A stretch of 64,000 nt of DNA from Bryobacteraceae bacterium (GCA_019752335.1 JAIEMJ010000009.1:98828-162827), one strand, 5' to 3'; shown: positions 21,701 to 31,700, counted from the first letter of the stretch. Notes: generated by a model from the sequence alone, not told the origin. Translations and numbers: made by a program.

Positions 21701-22259
21701 CGACGTGCCGCAGCGCGCTGTCGTGAGCTTCATCTATGACCTGCCTTTCGGCAAGGGCCAGAAGTTCCTCAATTCCACCAATGGCGCCGTCAGCCGCGTG
21801 GTGGGCGGCTGGGGCGTGAACGGAGTTACTACCTTCCAGAGCGGCAATCCCCTGAACCTGACGATGGCCGTGAATACGACCAATTCGCAAGGCGGCGGGC
21901 AGCGTCCGAACTCGACGGGCACCACCGCGAACCTCACGGGCGCCGCGCAGGACCGGTTGTCGCGGTGGTTCGACACCTCGGCCTTCACACCGACGCCCGC
22001 CTTCCAGTTTGGCAATGTGGCGCGGTCGCTTTCGCGGGTGCGGTCGCACGGCATCGCCAACTACGACTTCACCGTCTTCAAGAACACGGCGATCACCGAA
22101 CGCGTCGGCCTGCAGTTCCGCGCGGAAATCTTCAACCTGTTTAACCGCGTGCAGTTCAACTATCCCGGCACCGCGATGGGCAATCCGCAGTTCGGGGTGG
22201 TGAGCGGCCAATACAACAATCCGCGCTTGGTGCAGTTGGCCTTGCGTCTGATATTCTGA
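18780..22259 (+). CDS. TonB-dependent receptor, Oar-like
   Basis: A 1159-residue outer-membrane receptor with a signal peptide (1-20). It has a carboxypeptidase-regulatory beta-sandwich (about 24-110, GAVSDSSGSAMPQATV), a plug domain with LEMPLNGRNVFSLVALAPGV (about 140-160), and a C-terminal barrel ending in LALRLIF. It is followed four bases later by a CRTAC1-type gene and then a TPR gene, so it likely forms a three-gene operon. The pairing is unlike the usual SusC-SusD pair and suggests a different surface partner. Confidence 0.93.
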   Translation: MRLYLLSASLLLSAALAFGQTFYGTVVGAVSDSSGSAMPQATVVLINAGRADRRTTQTDADGNYQFVNLAPGQYRVEIEKTGFRRLVRENVLVEVQSTARIDAAMQVGDVSQVLEVTAQTPLLQTENASLGQVVEARKVLEMPLNGRNVFSLVALAPGVVPGGQSSQTPTGANPFAWANFQIGGGQANQSASYIDGAPNNSSYVNHTMLVPTQDAVQEFKVQTNNLGPEFGRLAGGVINLTTKSGTNSFHGSAYEFFRNRSLNANTFFNNRAGVGRPAFSQNQFGLSGGGPVIKDKTFFFGSYEGFRLRQGQSYVFSVPTDLQRGGNFSDFRNAAGNTIPVYDPLTTCGRLGNAACATNAAGAEVISRVPFPNNTIPDSRIDRAARQMTGLWGRANSPGLPNTAVNNFTANASVGGDQNQYNFRVDHNFSERQRAFVRYTYWRNLNLPIDPYNTKTCVDRCTEDMNTNQAVIGDNFTLSPSMFLDLRLSFSRFHYDRFATTAGFDLTQLGWPSALNNQVAVRVQPIPIVTGYNGVFGTNGTGSTIVARNDVYSISPNLTKILGKHTLKFGAEWRRNTHNYYQQNNPSGSFNFDALMTSVNPLAAAGTGNGFASFLLGMGSGGGLTHNNFVAGQMIYRAYYVGDQHQVTSRLTLNYGLRFEQMGPWSERFDRLVVLLPTVANELSGRGGLNFTGRLGLVNSPDSPSRNNAKLGNVFSPRLGLAYRLNNKTVIRTGWGLFFLPNDVAFNSAPNIDISNAYTTPYVGTLDGSITPADRLSNPFPNGIIQAPGRSPNIQRLFYGQGVSAPVFNDPRANTQQWNFDVQRELAGGMALDVAYAGSKGTHLPGPNQALNQLPESFLSQGAALQQQVPNPFFGQVQLGVLAQPNVARAQLQRPYPQYTGFNIVSPMNRNSIYHALQVKLEKRFAKGASILGSYTYSKLISDTDTLTAWLEPGGGLAVQNWYNLRAERSVALYDVPQRAVVSFIYDLPFGKGQKFLNSTNGAVSRVVGGWGVNGVTTFQSGNPLNLTMAVNTTNSQGGGQRPNSTGTTANLTGAAQDRLSRWFDTSAFTPTPAFQFGNVARSLSRVRSHGIANYDFTVFKNTAITERVGLQFRAEIFNLFNRVQFNYPGTAMGNPQFGVVSGQYNNPRLVQLALRLIF

Positions 22260-22263
22260 GCGC

Positions 22264-23841
22264 TTGTATCGCTGGTTTGCTTACGGACTCTGTGTGGCCC
22301 TCCTGGCCGTGCCGGGTCCGTTTGCGTTTCGGACGTCGACCTTGCCGTTCGTACACCGGCCGTCGCCAACGCCGCAGAAGTACCTGCCGGAAACGATGGG
22401 CGGTGGCGTCGCTTTGCTCGACTATAACCTCGACGGGCGGCTCGACATCTTCCTGGTAAACGGCGGGCAAATGAGCGCCGGCCCCAACCGGGCTGACCTT
22501 CGTCGCCGGGAACCGGCCTATTGGAATCGCTTGTACCGCCAGGAGCCCAACGGCGCCTTTACCGACGTCACCGCCGCCGCCGGTCTCAGTTCGTCGCCCA
22601 ACTTCTACGGCATGGGCGCCGCCACCGGCGACATCGACAACGACGGCGACCCTGACCTCTACGTCACCGGCTACGGCGGCGCCTGCCTGTATCGCAACCG
22701 CGGCAACGGCACGTTCGAACTCACCACCGAAGCCCAGGCTCCTGGCTGGAGCGTGTCGGCCGCCTTGCTCGACTATGACCTCGACGGCCACCTCGACCTC
22801 TTCGTCGCCCGTTATCTCGATTGGGACCTCAGCCGCAATATCCTCTGCGGCACGCCCTTCAACGCCTACTGCCGCCCCGACAAGTTTCCGGGCATCAGCA
22901 ATCTGCTCTTCCACAACGACGGCCACGGCCACTTCCGCGACGTCACGGCGGACTCCGGCATCGGCGCGGCCATCGGCAAAGGCATGGGCGTCGCCGTCAA
23001 CGACTATGATCAGGACGGCTACCCGGATATCTTCGTCGCCAACGACGGCATGGAGCAGTTCCTCTTTCACAACGAGCGCAACGGCAAATTCCGCGAGTGT
23101 GCCCTCGAAGCCGGTGTCGCCCTCTCCGACGACGCCCGCACCTACGCCGGCATGGGCGCCGCCTTCGCGGACTTCGATAACGACGGCCGCCCCGATCTGG
23201 CCGTCACCAATCTGGCGCTTGAGAAATATGCCCTCTATCGCAACGAAGGTGGCCACTTTGCCTACGTCAGCCTGACGAGTGGCTTGGCCGCGCTGACGGC
23301 GCGCAGCAGTGGCTGGGGCGTGGGTCTGCACGACTTTGACAACAACGGCTGGAAGGATCTTTTCGCCGCGCAGAGCCACGTGCTCGACAACGTCGAGAAG
23401 ATCCAGCCGGGCCTGCGCTACCGCGAGCCGCCCGCGCTCTACTTGAACGACGGCGGCCGTTTCCGCGCGGCCAATTTGCCGCTCGCCGCGCTGGCTGGCC
23501 GCGGCGCCGCCTTCGGTGACTTGGATAACGACGGCACGCTCGATGCCGTTGTCGCTGTGCTCGGCGGCGCGCCCTTGGTCTTGCGCGGCCAGGCCTCGCA
23601 GCCCGGGATCACGCTCGAATTGAACGGCAAGCACGCCAACAGTGACGGCGCGGGAGCGATTGTCCAGGCAGGCGGCCAGACCGTTTACGCGACCACGTCG
23701 GGCAGCTATCTCTCCGCCAATGACCGGCGCGTGCATCTGGCGGGCTCGCCTGCCGAGGTCACCATCACCTGGCCCGGCGGCCATCGCCAGGTGGAGAAGC
23801 TACCCAGTACGGGGCTCGTGCGCATTATGGAGAAGCCATGA
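22264..23841 (+). CDS. CRTAC1 family protein with FG-GAP/VCBS repeats and ASPIC/UnbV C-terminus
   Basis: A 525-residue exported protein starting at TTG, four bases after the receptor stop. After the N-terminal hydrophobic segment come about six or seven calcium-binding blade repeats of the FG-GAP/VCBS type, for example DIDNDGDPDLYVT, DYDQDGYPDIFVA and DFDNDGRPDLAVT. These form a predicted beta-propeller. The C-terminal ASPIC/UnbV module spans about residues 430-520 and includes VTITWPGGHRQVEKL. The family is extracellular or periplasmic and common in Acidobacteria, but its role is unproven. Operon position suggests it cooperates with the receptor in binding a polymer. Confidence 0.9.
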   Translation: MYRWFAYGLCVALLAVPGPFAFRTSTLPFVHRPSPTPQKYLPETMGGGVALLDYNLDGRLDIFLVNGGQMSAGPNRADLRRREPAYWNRLYRQEPNGAFTDVTAAAGLSSSPNFYGMGAATGDIDNDGDPDLYVTGYGGACLYRNRGNGTFELTTEAQAPGWSVSAALLDYDLDGHLDLFVARYLDWDLSRNILCGTPFNAYCRPDKFPGISNLLFHNDGHGHFRDVTADSGIGAAIGKGMGVAVNDYDQDGYPDIFVANDGMEQFLFHNERNGKFRECALEAGVALSDDARTYAGMGAAFADFDNDGRPDLAVTNLALEKYALYRNEGGHFAYVSLTSGLAALTARSSGWGVGLHDFDNNGWKDLFAAQSHVLDNVEKIQPGLRYREPPALYLNDGGRFRAANLPLAALAGRGAAFGDLDNDGTLDAVVAVLGGAPLVLRGQASQPGITLELNGKHANSDGAGAIVQAGGQTVYATTSGSYLSANDRRVHLAGSPAEVTITWPGGHRQVEKLPSTGLVRIMEKP

Positions 23842-24890
23842 TTCTGCTGGTGCTCATCCTCGCACAAACCGTTTCGCCCGAACTGGCGCAGCACGTCAAC
23901 GCGGGCCTCGCCGCGAAGGCCGCCGGCGACCTCGACCTCGCGATTCGCGAATTCCGTAAGGTGGTGGAACTCGCGCCGGAGTTGCCCGCGGCGCACGTCA
24001 ACCTGGGCGCGGTTTACTTCGCGAAGCAGGACTACGGGAGCGCCATCGCTCCCCTGCGCCAAGCCCTCGCGCTCAATCCGGAGTTGCCCGGCGCGCACCA
24101 GATGCTGGGCACCGCGCTACTCGCGCGGGGCGCCGCCGCTGGCGCGATTCCGCATCTCGAAAAGGCCCAAGCCACAGACCTGCTGGGCATTGCTTACCTC
24201 GAAGCCGGGCGTCCGCGTGAGGCGGTGGATAAGCTGGAGGCCGCGCTGTTGGCGCGCCCCGCCGATCCGGACTTGCTCTACTACCTCAGCCAGGCCCACA
24301 GCCGCCTGGCTCAGCAGCTCTTTGAGAATCTGCGCGCTAATCCGGCGGGCGCGGCACGCACGCAGCAGATGCTCGGCGAAGCCGCCGCGGCGGCCGGACA
24401 AAGTGAGGCTGCGGCACAGCACTTTCGCGCGGCGCTGGCCGCGCGGCCCGGACTGCGCGGTGTCCAGTTGGCGATCGGCGAATTGCAATTAGCCAACGCC
24501 AACTACGCGGCGGCCGAAGCTGCTTTTCGCGCCGAAGCCAGCTTGGCGCCGGCCAGCGCCATCGCCGCTTACAAGCTCGGCTTCGTCCTCGCTCAGTTGG
24601 GCCAGTCCGTCGCCGCGGTGAAGGAGCTTAAGCGGGCTTACGAACTCGCCCCGGAGATGCCGGAGACGTCGCTGGAGTTAGGCAAGGCGCTCGCTGCCGC
24701 GGGCGAGAGCGCCGCTGCCGAGAACGCTCTGCTGCGCGTGCTGCAACTGGAGCCGAAGTCCAAGCTCGCCGAGACCGCCTACGGTCAACTGAATCAGGTC
24801 TACCGCAAGCTCAACCGTCCCGCCGACGCGGACCGGGCGCTTAAGTCGCTGCAGGAGCTACGTCGCCCAGCGGCGATTCCGCCGCGCTAG
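23838..24890 (+). CDS. secreted tetratricopeptide-repeat protein
   Basis: A 350-residue protein overlapping the CRTAC1 gene by four bases (ATGA). A short signal peptide (about 1-18) is followed by about eight TPR helix pairs, recognisable by repeats such as DLAIREFRKVVELAPELPAA and SAIAPLRQALALNPELPGA. TPR proteins act as protein-binding scaffolds. Here it is likely a periplasmic partner of the CRTAC1 protein and receptor. It ends 60 bases before a converging ABC permease gene. Confidence 0.88.
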   Translation: MILLVLILAQTVSPELAQHVNAGLAAKAAGDLDLAIREFRKVVELAPELPAAHVNLGAVYFAKQDYGSAIAPLRQALALNPELPGAHQMLGTALLARGAAAGAIPHLEKAQATDLLGIAYLEAGRPREAVDKLEAALLARPADPDLLYYLSQAHSRLAQQLFENLRANPAGAARTQQMLGEAAAAAGQSEAAAQHFRAALAARPGLRGVQLAIGELQLANANYAAAEAAFRAEASLAPASAIAAYKLGFVLAQLGQSVAAVKELKRAYELAPEMPETSLELGKALAAAGESAAAENALLRVLQLEPKSKLAETAYGQLNQVYRKLNRPADADRALKSLQELRRPAAIPPR

Positions 24891-24950
24891 GATGAGCCAT
24901 GAGCTTACCGCCGCAGGATCGGCCATACAGGTCGCCCCCCGAGCTTTACA

Positions 24951-27581
24951 CTACTCCGCGAGCGCTTCGCTCGGCGAGACGCGGGATGCGCGATAGCTCG
25001 GCACCAGGCAAGCGGTGAGGGTAGCGGCGGTCATCACCAGGGCGACCCCACCCAGGGTGAGCCCGTGGAAAGAAGGCACCTGGTAAAGCAGCGTTTGCAT
25101 GAGGCGACCGGAAAGCCACGCGCCGATCGTTCCCAGCGTCGTGCCCCAGAGAAGCAGGTAGAAAGCCACGCGGAGAAACTGGTGGCGAATCTGACCGGGC
25201 TGGGCGCCCAGCGCCATCCGGACGGCGATCTCGCGACGGCGTTGCGTCACGGCATAGCTGAGGACGCCGTAGGTGCCAATGGCGGTGAGCAACAGGGCGA
25301 TCGCTGAAAAGAGTGCGGCTAGTAGGGTGGGCGAACGACGGGTCAGCAGGCTGTCTTCAATGCGTGTTTGCATGGGGCGAAGGTCGGTGACCGGTAGGTC
25401 GGCGTCCAACGCGCGGACGGCGCGCTGCATGGCCAGGGCTAGCGACTCGGGGGAAATGCGCGCGCGAGCGACCAAGTAGAAGTCGGACTGGGGAAAGAAG
25501 CGGTAGGGGAAATAGACCGCGCCCTGAGGCGTGTCATCGGTTAGTCCCACCTGTTTCACACGGCTGACGACTCCGACCACCGTGAACGCCTGGTCCGGCG
25601 TGGATTCGGTGGAACCGGAAAAGAGCTGTTGGCCAACTGGGTCGCTGGAGGGCCAGTAGCGTTGGGCAAAGTCCTCGTCAATCACACATAGGCGTTGGTC
25701 ACCGTCCCGGGCGGTAAAGTAGCGCCCCGACTTAAGGGTGAGGCCAATGGCGCCGAAGTAGTCACCGCTTACCGAGTAGTAGTAGTGGCCCCGGACGGAT
25801 TCACCGGGACGAAGCCGGTAGCCTTTGGCCGTGACGGCGGTCATGTTCGATTTGCCGCTGAAGGGTAGATTGTGGACGATACCGGCGGCGCCGACACCGG
25901 GCAGTTCCACCAGCCTGCGGCCGAGGCGCTCGACAATCTGGAGGCGCTGGGGACTCGAGCCTGGGTACTTCGCCCACGGCAGCGAGAGTTGTCCCGTCAG
26001 CACTTGTTCCGGCCGGAACCCGGGAGCGACGGCGGTCGCGTTTCTTAAGCTTTGCCCTAGCAATCCGGCCCCGGCCAGCAGGACAAAGGCGAGAGTCATT
26101 TGCGAAACAATGAAGGCGTGGCGCAGGCCCTGCGCCGCTGCACTCGCCGTGCCACCCCGGCTTTCCGCATGCAAGGAAGCCCGCAGAGTGAACCAGATGA
26201 TGGGAAAGGCGAGCGCTACGCCGACCAGCACCGCGCCGGCCAGGGCCACCAGAGCAACGCGCCCGTCGAAAGCCATTCCAGCCGCGAGGGGCAATTGGTC
26301 TGCCCCTAGCGCGACCAGGAGTCGAATGCCCGCGGCACCGACGGCGCAGCCCAGCAGGCCGCCCGCTAGCGTTAGGAGTGTCGTTTCCACCAGCACCTCC
26401 GTCGCCACGTGGCGGCGGCTTGCCCCGAGCGCCTGCCGCACGGCGAGTTCCTTGGTGCGTCCACTAGCGCGAACCAACAGCAGGTTCACCAGGTTGACGA
26501 CGCCGATCAACAGCAGCAGCCCCACGCCAGCCTGCAGCAGGAGCAGGATGGGCCGGATGCCAGCCACATGGTCGTCATGCAGCGATGCCACCACCGAACG
26601 GAAGCCGGCCTCGGCCATCATCTTGGCTTGCGGGTTATCCGCTTCGACGACCGCGTTATGCGCATCGATCTGGGATTGGGCCTGTGCCCGAGTCGCTCCG
26701 GGGCGAAGGCGAGCCACCATGGTGATGGAGTTGCCGCTGTGCCGCCGTAAGTGTCCGCGGGCCGAGGGCACGGAGGCGTAAGGGAAGTAGAGCTGCGCGG
26801 CAGAGGAGAGAAAAGTGAAGGTTTTGGGCAGCACCCCCACGATCTTGTAGGCGAGCCCATCGACGCGGATGGGGCGACCGACTACCTGCGGATCCGCCTG
26901 GTAATGCCTTTGCCAATGGGCATAGGTCAGCAGCACGACGTGGTCAGTCTGGAACGTGGTTTCGGCTTCGGTGAAGGTACGGCCCATCAGCGGGGCCACG
27001 CCGACAGTGGCGAAGAACTCGGGCGAAACCAAGGCGCTCTCGAAGCGTTCCGTGGCTCCGGGTTCGCCAATCAGCATGCTTTCCGGCCGGTATATCGAAA
27101 GCGACGAGAAGGCAGGAATCTGGCCGCGACGCTCGTAATAATTCGTGAGCGAGGCTCCGTCCCGGTCGACACCGGCCCGGGGATAGGTGTTGTAGAGGGT
27201 AACGAGGCGGTGGGCTTCCGGGAATGGCAGGGGGCGAAGCAAAGCCGCGTCGATGACGGCGAAGATGGCCAGGTTGGCGCCTAGGCAAATCGCCAGGGTG
27301 GCGAGCGCTGTGGACGTAAAGCCGGGCGACTTCCGCAGCAGCCGGATGGCATAGCTCGCTTGCCGCCTCAGTTCGTCGAAAGTCTGCCAGCCGCTGGCTT
27401 CGCGGCACTCCTCTTGCACGGTGTTCGCTCCGCCGAACTCCAGGCGAGCGCGCCGGGCGGCCTCGGCGGGCGGCACGCCTTGGTCCAAGAGATCCTGCGT
27501 GTACTTGTCAAGATGAAAACGGAGCTCCTCGCTCATCTCGGCTTCGAATTTCTGGCGTTGGAACAGGCGGTGGAACCCCAT
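24951..27581 (-). CDS. ADOP-type ABC transporter permease (MacB/FtsX-like)
   Basis: An 876-residue membrane protein. A short N-terminal cytoplasmic helical region (about 1-70, with EELRFHLDKYTQDLLDQG) marks the acidobacterial duplicated-orphaned-permease (ADOP) class. It is followed by the first membrane helix (about 88-112), a MacB-type periplasmic core domain (about 115-330), three helices (about 350-480), a second periplasmic core, and four C-terminal helices ending near the STOP. The FtsX repeats are visible as TKELAVRQALGASRRHVA and REIAVRMALGAQPGQI. No ATPase is nearby. A PadR gene lies three bases upstream, the usual arrangement, and probably represses it. Confidence 0.92.
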   Translation of the reverse strand: MGFHRLFQRQKFEAEMSEELRFHLDKYTQDLLDQGVPPAEAARRARLEFGGANTVQEECREASGWQTFDELRRQASYAIRLLRKSPGFTSTALATLAICLGANLAIFAVIDAALLRPLPFPEAHRLVTLYNTYPRAGVDRDGASLTNYYERRGQIPAFSSLSIYRPESMLIGEPGATERFESALVSPEFFATVGVAPLMGRTFTEAETTFQTDHVVLLTYAHWQRHYQADPQVVGRPIRVDGLAYKIVGVLPKTFTFLSSAAQLYFPYASVPSARGHLRRHSGNSITMVARLRPGATRAQAQSQIDAHNAVVEADNPQAKMMAEAGFRSVVASLHDDHVAGIRPILLLLQAGVGLLLLIGVVNLVNLLLVRASGRTKELAVRQALGASRRHVATEVLVETTLLTLAGGLLGCAVGAAGIRLLVALGADQLPLAAGMAFDGRVALVALAGAVLVGVALAFPIIWFTLRASLHAESRGGTASAAAQGLRHAFIVSQMTLAFVLLAGAGLLGQSLRNATAVAPGFRPEQVLTGQLSLPWAKYPGSSPQRLQIVERLGRRLVELPGVGAAGIVHNLPFSGKSNMTAVTAKGYRLRPGESVRGHYYYSVSGDYFGAIGLTLKSGRYFTARDGDQRLCVIDEDFAQRYWPSSDPVGQQLFSGSTESTPDQAFTVVGVVSRVKQVGLTDDTPQGAVYFPYRFFPQSDFYLVARARISPESLALAMQRAVRALDADLPVTDLRPMQTRIEDSLLTRRSPTLLAALFSAIALLLTAIGTYGVLSYAVTQRRREIAVRMALGAQPGQIRHQFLRVAFYLLLWGTTLGTIGAWLSGRLMQTLLYQVPSFHGLTLGGVALVMTAATLTACLVPSYRASRVSPSEALAE

Positions 27582-27584
27582 CGG

Positions 27585-27926
27585 CTAAACCTCCTCAGGC
27601 TTGGTGTTCAGGGCCGCGGCGATGGCGGCTGACATCCGGTTCCACCCGGCGGTCCGTTCGCGCAACCGCTTGCGGCCGGCCGCGGTAAGCGTGTAGTACT
27701 TGGCGCGGCGGTTGTTCTCGCTGGAAGCCCATTCGGCGCTGATCAGTTTCTGATGCTCCAGGCGATACAGAGCCGGGTAAAGCGAGCCTTGGGGAATGGC
27801 GAGCGCTTCGGCGGAGATCTGCTTGAGCCGCAGCAACACGCCGTAGCCGTGGAGTGGCTTCAGCGAGACCGCCTTCAGAATCAGCATGTCGAGGGTGCCG
27901 GGAAGAAGGTCAGTCGTTTTGCGCAT
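27585..27926 (-). CDS. PadR-family transcriptional regulator
   Basis: A 113-residue winged-helix repressor with the family motifs LLPGTLDMLILKAV (residues 7-20), HGYGVLLRL, QGSLYPALYRLE (recognition helix region) and RRAKYYTLTAAGRKRL. It is the first gene of a two-gene operon with the ADOP permease and likely responds to a small hydrophobic ligand. A TAGGAG ribosome site precedes the ATG. I do not see a clear ATGT-N8-ACAT operator. Confidence 0.93.
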   Translation of the reverse strand: MRKTTDLLPGTLDMLILKAVSLKPLHGYGVLLRLKQISAEALAIPQGSLYPALYRLEHQKLISAEWASSENNRRAKYYTLTAAGRKRLRERTAGWNRMSAAIAAALNTKPEEV

Positions 27927-28143
27927 CGCTCTCCTAGTTTAGCAAGGGGAATGCGTGCACCATCCGCGCCGTCGAAGCCAACCGCGCCCCACCTGGGATC
28001 ATTCGTCGTGACGGCCAGAGATGAGCCTAGGGAGGTGGGACTTGGCCTTTTTGCGGAGCATCGGGGCCTTGCGGGTCTTGCGCTCGGTCTCGCCGGACTT
28101 CTTTTCGGCTTCTCTTTCTCGTTCTTGTCTTCGGTGGTGAGGA

Positions 28144-28625
28144 GAGCGTCGCGCTCTTTCTTCAGCGTGACGGCGCGCTCGATCTCTATTTCGGCACCGG
28201 CGACCCGCAGATGACGCGCTTAGAGCCGAACCGGCTCTTCCACAATGAAGGCAACGGGACCTTCACTGACCAGACGCGCACCCTGGGCCTGGCGCGGCCG
28301 GGCAATAAGGGAGTATCGCTTGTAGACATTGATAATGATGGCGACCTCGACCTAAACGCCCAGCTAGGCGGGCATTATCCGGGTGACCACGGAACTTAAG
28401 CGGGAATCAGAATCATTGGCTACAGATCGACTTACAGGGTACGCAGAGTAATCGTTTTGCGGTGGGAGCGCAGGTGACGGTGCGGAGCGGAAACTGGCTG
28501 GCTTACCGGGAGTGAAGGGGAGTGAGGGTTTTGGGTCGACGGATCCGTATCTGGTGCATTTGGGCTTAGGGGCGCGGACGGTGGTGGATTCTTTGGAGAT
28601 CCGGTGGCCGAGGGGGTGGCGGCGG
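28144..28625 (+). pseudogene. decayed CRTAC1/ASPIC-UnbV gene remnant
   Basis: Pieces of a CRTAC1 protein are readable in different frames. One blade repeat ends in VDIDNDGDLDL (about 28316-28350), preceded by GALDLYFGTGDPQM. The ASPIC/UnbV start is NQNHWLQIDLQGTQSN (about 28407-28455), and the C-terminal block VDSLEIRWPRG (about 28583-28615) follows. In-frame stops, two frame changes and a deletion between the blade and ASPIC parts show it is dead. The 27927-28143 stretch upstream has no supportable gene. Confidence 0.75.
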
Positions 28626-28673
28626 GAAGCGAGCGGGTGTTGGAGGGTAAGTAGATTGGGAGCGGCAAAAAAG

Positions 28674-28702
28674 AAAGGACGGCCTCGAGAGGCCGTCCTT
28701 TT
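28674..28702 (-). terminator. strong intrinsic terminator, bidirectional
   Basis: A perfect 12-bp stem (AAGGACGGCCTC with its complement, 2-base centre) is flanked by A-rich sequence on the left and TTTT on the right, so it can stop transcription from both sides. It lies 21 bases past the stop of the leftward receptor gene. Confidence 0.85.
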
Positions 28703-28722
28703 GCGAAGCGTACCGGTTCTTA

Positions 28723-31700
28723 CTAGAAGATGTACTTCAGTAGGAACCGGCCGGCGAAGCCGGGGTTGAAGAGGTCGGCCTGCTTGAACAGGGGCGAAAG
28801 CGCCAATCCCTTGGCGTTGTCCGGTGTCTTGGCGATGAGGGCATTGTAGTCGTAGCCCTTGGCGAGGTCCGTATTGCTCAGGTCGATTTCGGCACTGGCA
28901 ATTCCGCGGTTCAGCTCGGTCCACAGGTGGCGAGCCGTCTTCTGATTGAAGAGGTTGTTGGCGTTGAATTCAACCCGTAACTTACGCGTTTCGCCCATCT
29001 TAAACTCCTGGGCGATCACGAGGTTCGTATAGGTTAAAAAGGGCGTGCGGCCAAGGTCGCCACGGCCATTGACAAACGGCTGCGTACCGTTGATCGTATT
29101 CACTAGCGTGGTGAGCGGTGTGCCGGAGGCGGCATAGAAGAACGCGCCCACGTCCGTAGCCGTCTTGGTGTTCCAGTTGATGGTCTTCGAACCATACAAC
29201 TTGATGGCGTGCGGACGATCCGTGGACAAGCGGCCCTGCGGATTGAGGCCGCCCTTGGAATCCCAAAGCAACTCGTCGATATCCCAGGCGCGGCCGGCGT
29301 TGCCGCCCGGGCGGGAGTTCTGTCCAAAGGCTTCCTGCGCGGCGCCGTACAGGCCACCGCCATCGGCGCCGGTGCGGATTTCGTCGGAATTCGCCAAGCC
29401 AGCGTAGTTGCCGTACAGGCGGCTGTAGACGTAGCTGGCAGAGCCGAACCAAGAGCCATAACGCTTCGTGAGCTGGAACTCGGCCGCGTCATACTTGCGG
29501 ATCGCCTTGGGCGTGGCAAAGGGCTTGGTGAGTCCCGAGGAAGGGGTGATCAGCGCGCCGCCCTCGCCAGGATTGGCATAGTAGTACACTTCGTCGCCGT
29601 TGACGAGCACGCCCAGATCCTCGATGGTGCGGATCAGGCTGTTGTGTACGTAGGAAGCGCGCAGCACCATCTGCGACCCGAGACGGAATTCGGTGCCGAG
29701 GTTGATGTTGTCGCTGCCCATGGGCTTGATCTTGGGGTCGATGGTGTCAAAGCCGGTAACACGGCGGTTGCGGAAGGCAGCCGGGTTGGCCGGATTCCAT
29801 AGCGGCGCGCCCGGCCGGTTGGTGCTGCTGAGAGAGAATACGTCCGTCGTGTCGAGGCCGTAGTAACGCACCCGCCAGTAGTCGCCACCGAAGGTGCCGC
29901 GGGCGAGTTCGTACTTGACCCAATCGTAGTAACGGCCCCAGCTGCCATATACCTTCAGGCGGCCGTCGCCGAAGACGTCGAACGACGCGCCGAGGCGCGG
30001 GGCGAACTTCTGGCCCCAATTGAAGTGAAAGGCCGTGTCCTGGATATTGCGCTGGAAGGAAGGCACTGTCTCGCTTTCGAAACGGAAGCCAAGGTTCAGG
30101 GTAAGGCGCGGGATGATGCGCCAGTTGTCCTGGAAGTAAAAATTGCCCAGGTTGGCGCCGGTGGTGCCGCCCGTGCCGAACTCGTGATACTCGTAATAGC
30201 CATACTTGCCGCGGGCATTGCGCGGGGTGCCGGGAACGCTGGAGTTGAAGGCGCGGTCCCAGAAGATGTTGATATAGCCGCCGGTGGGGTAGCCGGTCAA
30301 CACACGGTTGACGATCTTCTGTGTACCGACGCCGGCCTTGAAGTCGTGCGTGCCGAGGAAGCGGAAGAACTTGCCGAAGTCGCCCTGGACGTAAGTGCGG
30401 GCGGCGACGTCGTAAAAGGATCCCAAGATGCGGGGCACGTTATTGAAGTTCGTCGGGGCCCGGAGAGCGGCAGGAATCTCGGAAGCGAATGACAAATTCG
30501 CGCTGGGCGCGGCGGAGGTGCTGTAGTTCACCGGGGTCGGGGATGGCAGGCCGGTATCTTTGTAGTTATCCCAGAAGCGCCCCGCCTTGATGGCGAAGAG
30601 CGTGGTGGGATTGGCCATCCACGTGAGGTCGATACCGTAGTTGGTCTGCGGCGCGAAGTAGCCAATGGTCTTGTTCACCTGTGCCGCGGCGAGCGAGCCC
30701 GTGTTGAAGTTGGGGCCCTCGCCGTTGTAACCCGGCAACCGGCCGGTGCTGGACGTGGGTGTCCAAAGGAAAAAGGCATTGCCGCGCAGGTTCTTCGTTA
30801 AGTCGAAGGAGACTTTTTCGAACATCAGGTTGTTCAGTGACTTCTGGTCGATGGAACCGGAGTCAACGCCATTGCCAAATTTGTAGTCATTCGTACGGCG
30901 GCCGAAGCGCGGGGAGGCGGCGCTAAAGAAATATACCCGGTTCTTGATGAGGTAGCCGCCCAGCGTATAGCCGAATTCGTTGATGTTGTTCTTCTGTTTC
31001 ACGTCCTGGTGATACTTGGTGGTGAGCTGATCGGTGGGGCTGAGCAGTAGACGCTTAACAGGGGCCGCATTCAGGCTGTTACCCGAAAGGTAATAGTGAA
31101 CATCGCCGTGGAAGGCGTTACCGCCGGACTTCGAGATCGCGCTGATGACGCCGCCCATAGCGCCGCCGAACTCTGCCGAAATGCCGCCCGTCTTGATCTG
31201 CACTTCCTGCAGAATTTCAAACGCGGCGTCCTGCCGGCTCTGGCCATTGATCAAACTGGTGGTGGAGATGCCGTCAATGGTGAAGTTGTTCTCAGCGCCG
31301 CTGGCGCCGTTCACCTGAATGCCACCTTCGATGGCGCCCGAATTGACGGACGTCGAAAGGACCGCCAAATTCTGGAAGCTGCGGGCCTTCGGCAACCGGT
31401 CGAACTCCTCGGCCGTAATGTTGTTGGCCATGGTGGTGTTCGTCGTGTCGATGAGCGGCGCGGCGTCGGTGATCTGCACGGTCTGCTCCGCGCTAGCGAC
31501 GGTCATGGCTGCGTTCACGCGTAGCGTCTTGCCGAGCAAAAGATTCACTTCGGGAATCTCCTGGGTGGCAAAGCCTTTCACTTCGAAACGGACGACGTAA
31601 CGGCCCGGATCGAGATTACGCACCACATATTGGCCGCTGGCGTCGGTTTTCGTTTCTACGATCCGCGCCGTGGCCTTGTTGGTGACTTTTACGTTGACAT

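Noticed and set aside
19164..22211. Very long open frame antisense to the TonB-dependent receptor
   Set aside because: Its existence follows from GC-rich codon bias of the receptor gene. The translation is low-complexity, rich in His/Arg/Ala/Val, lacks domains, and has no ribosome site.
25825..26781. Open frame opposite the ADOP permease
   Set aside because: The permease is unambiguous. The antisense protein has Ser/Arg/Ala-rich composition typical of shadow frames.
27753..28214. A 153-codon rightward frame next to PadR
   Set aside because: It overlaps the PadR gene antisense, has low-complexity Ser/Arg content, and ends inside the CRTAC1 remnant.
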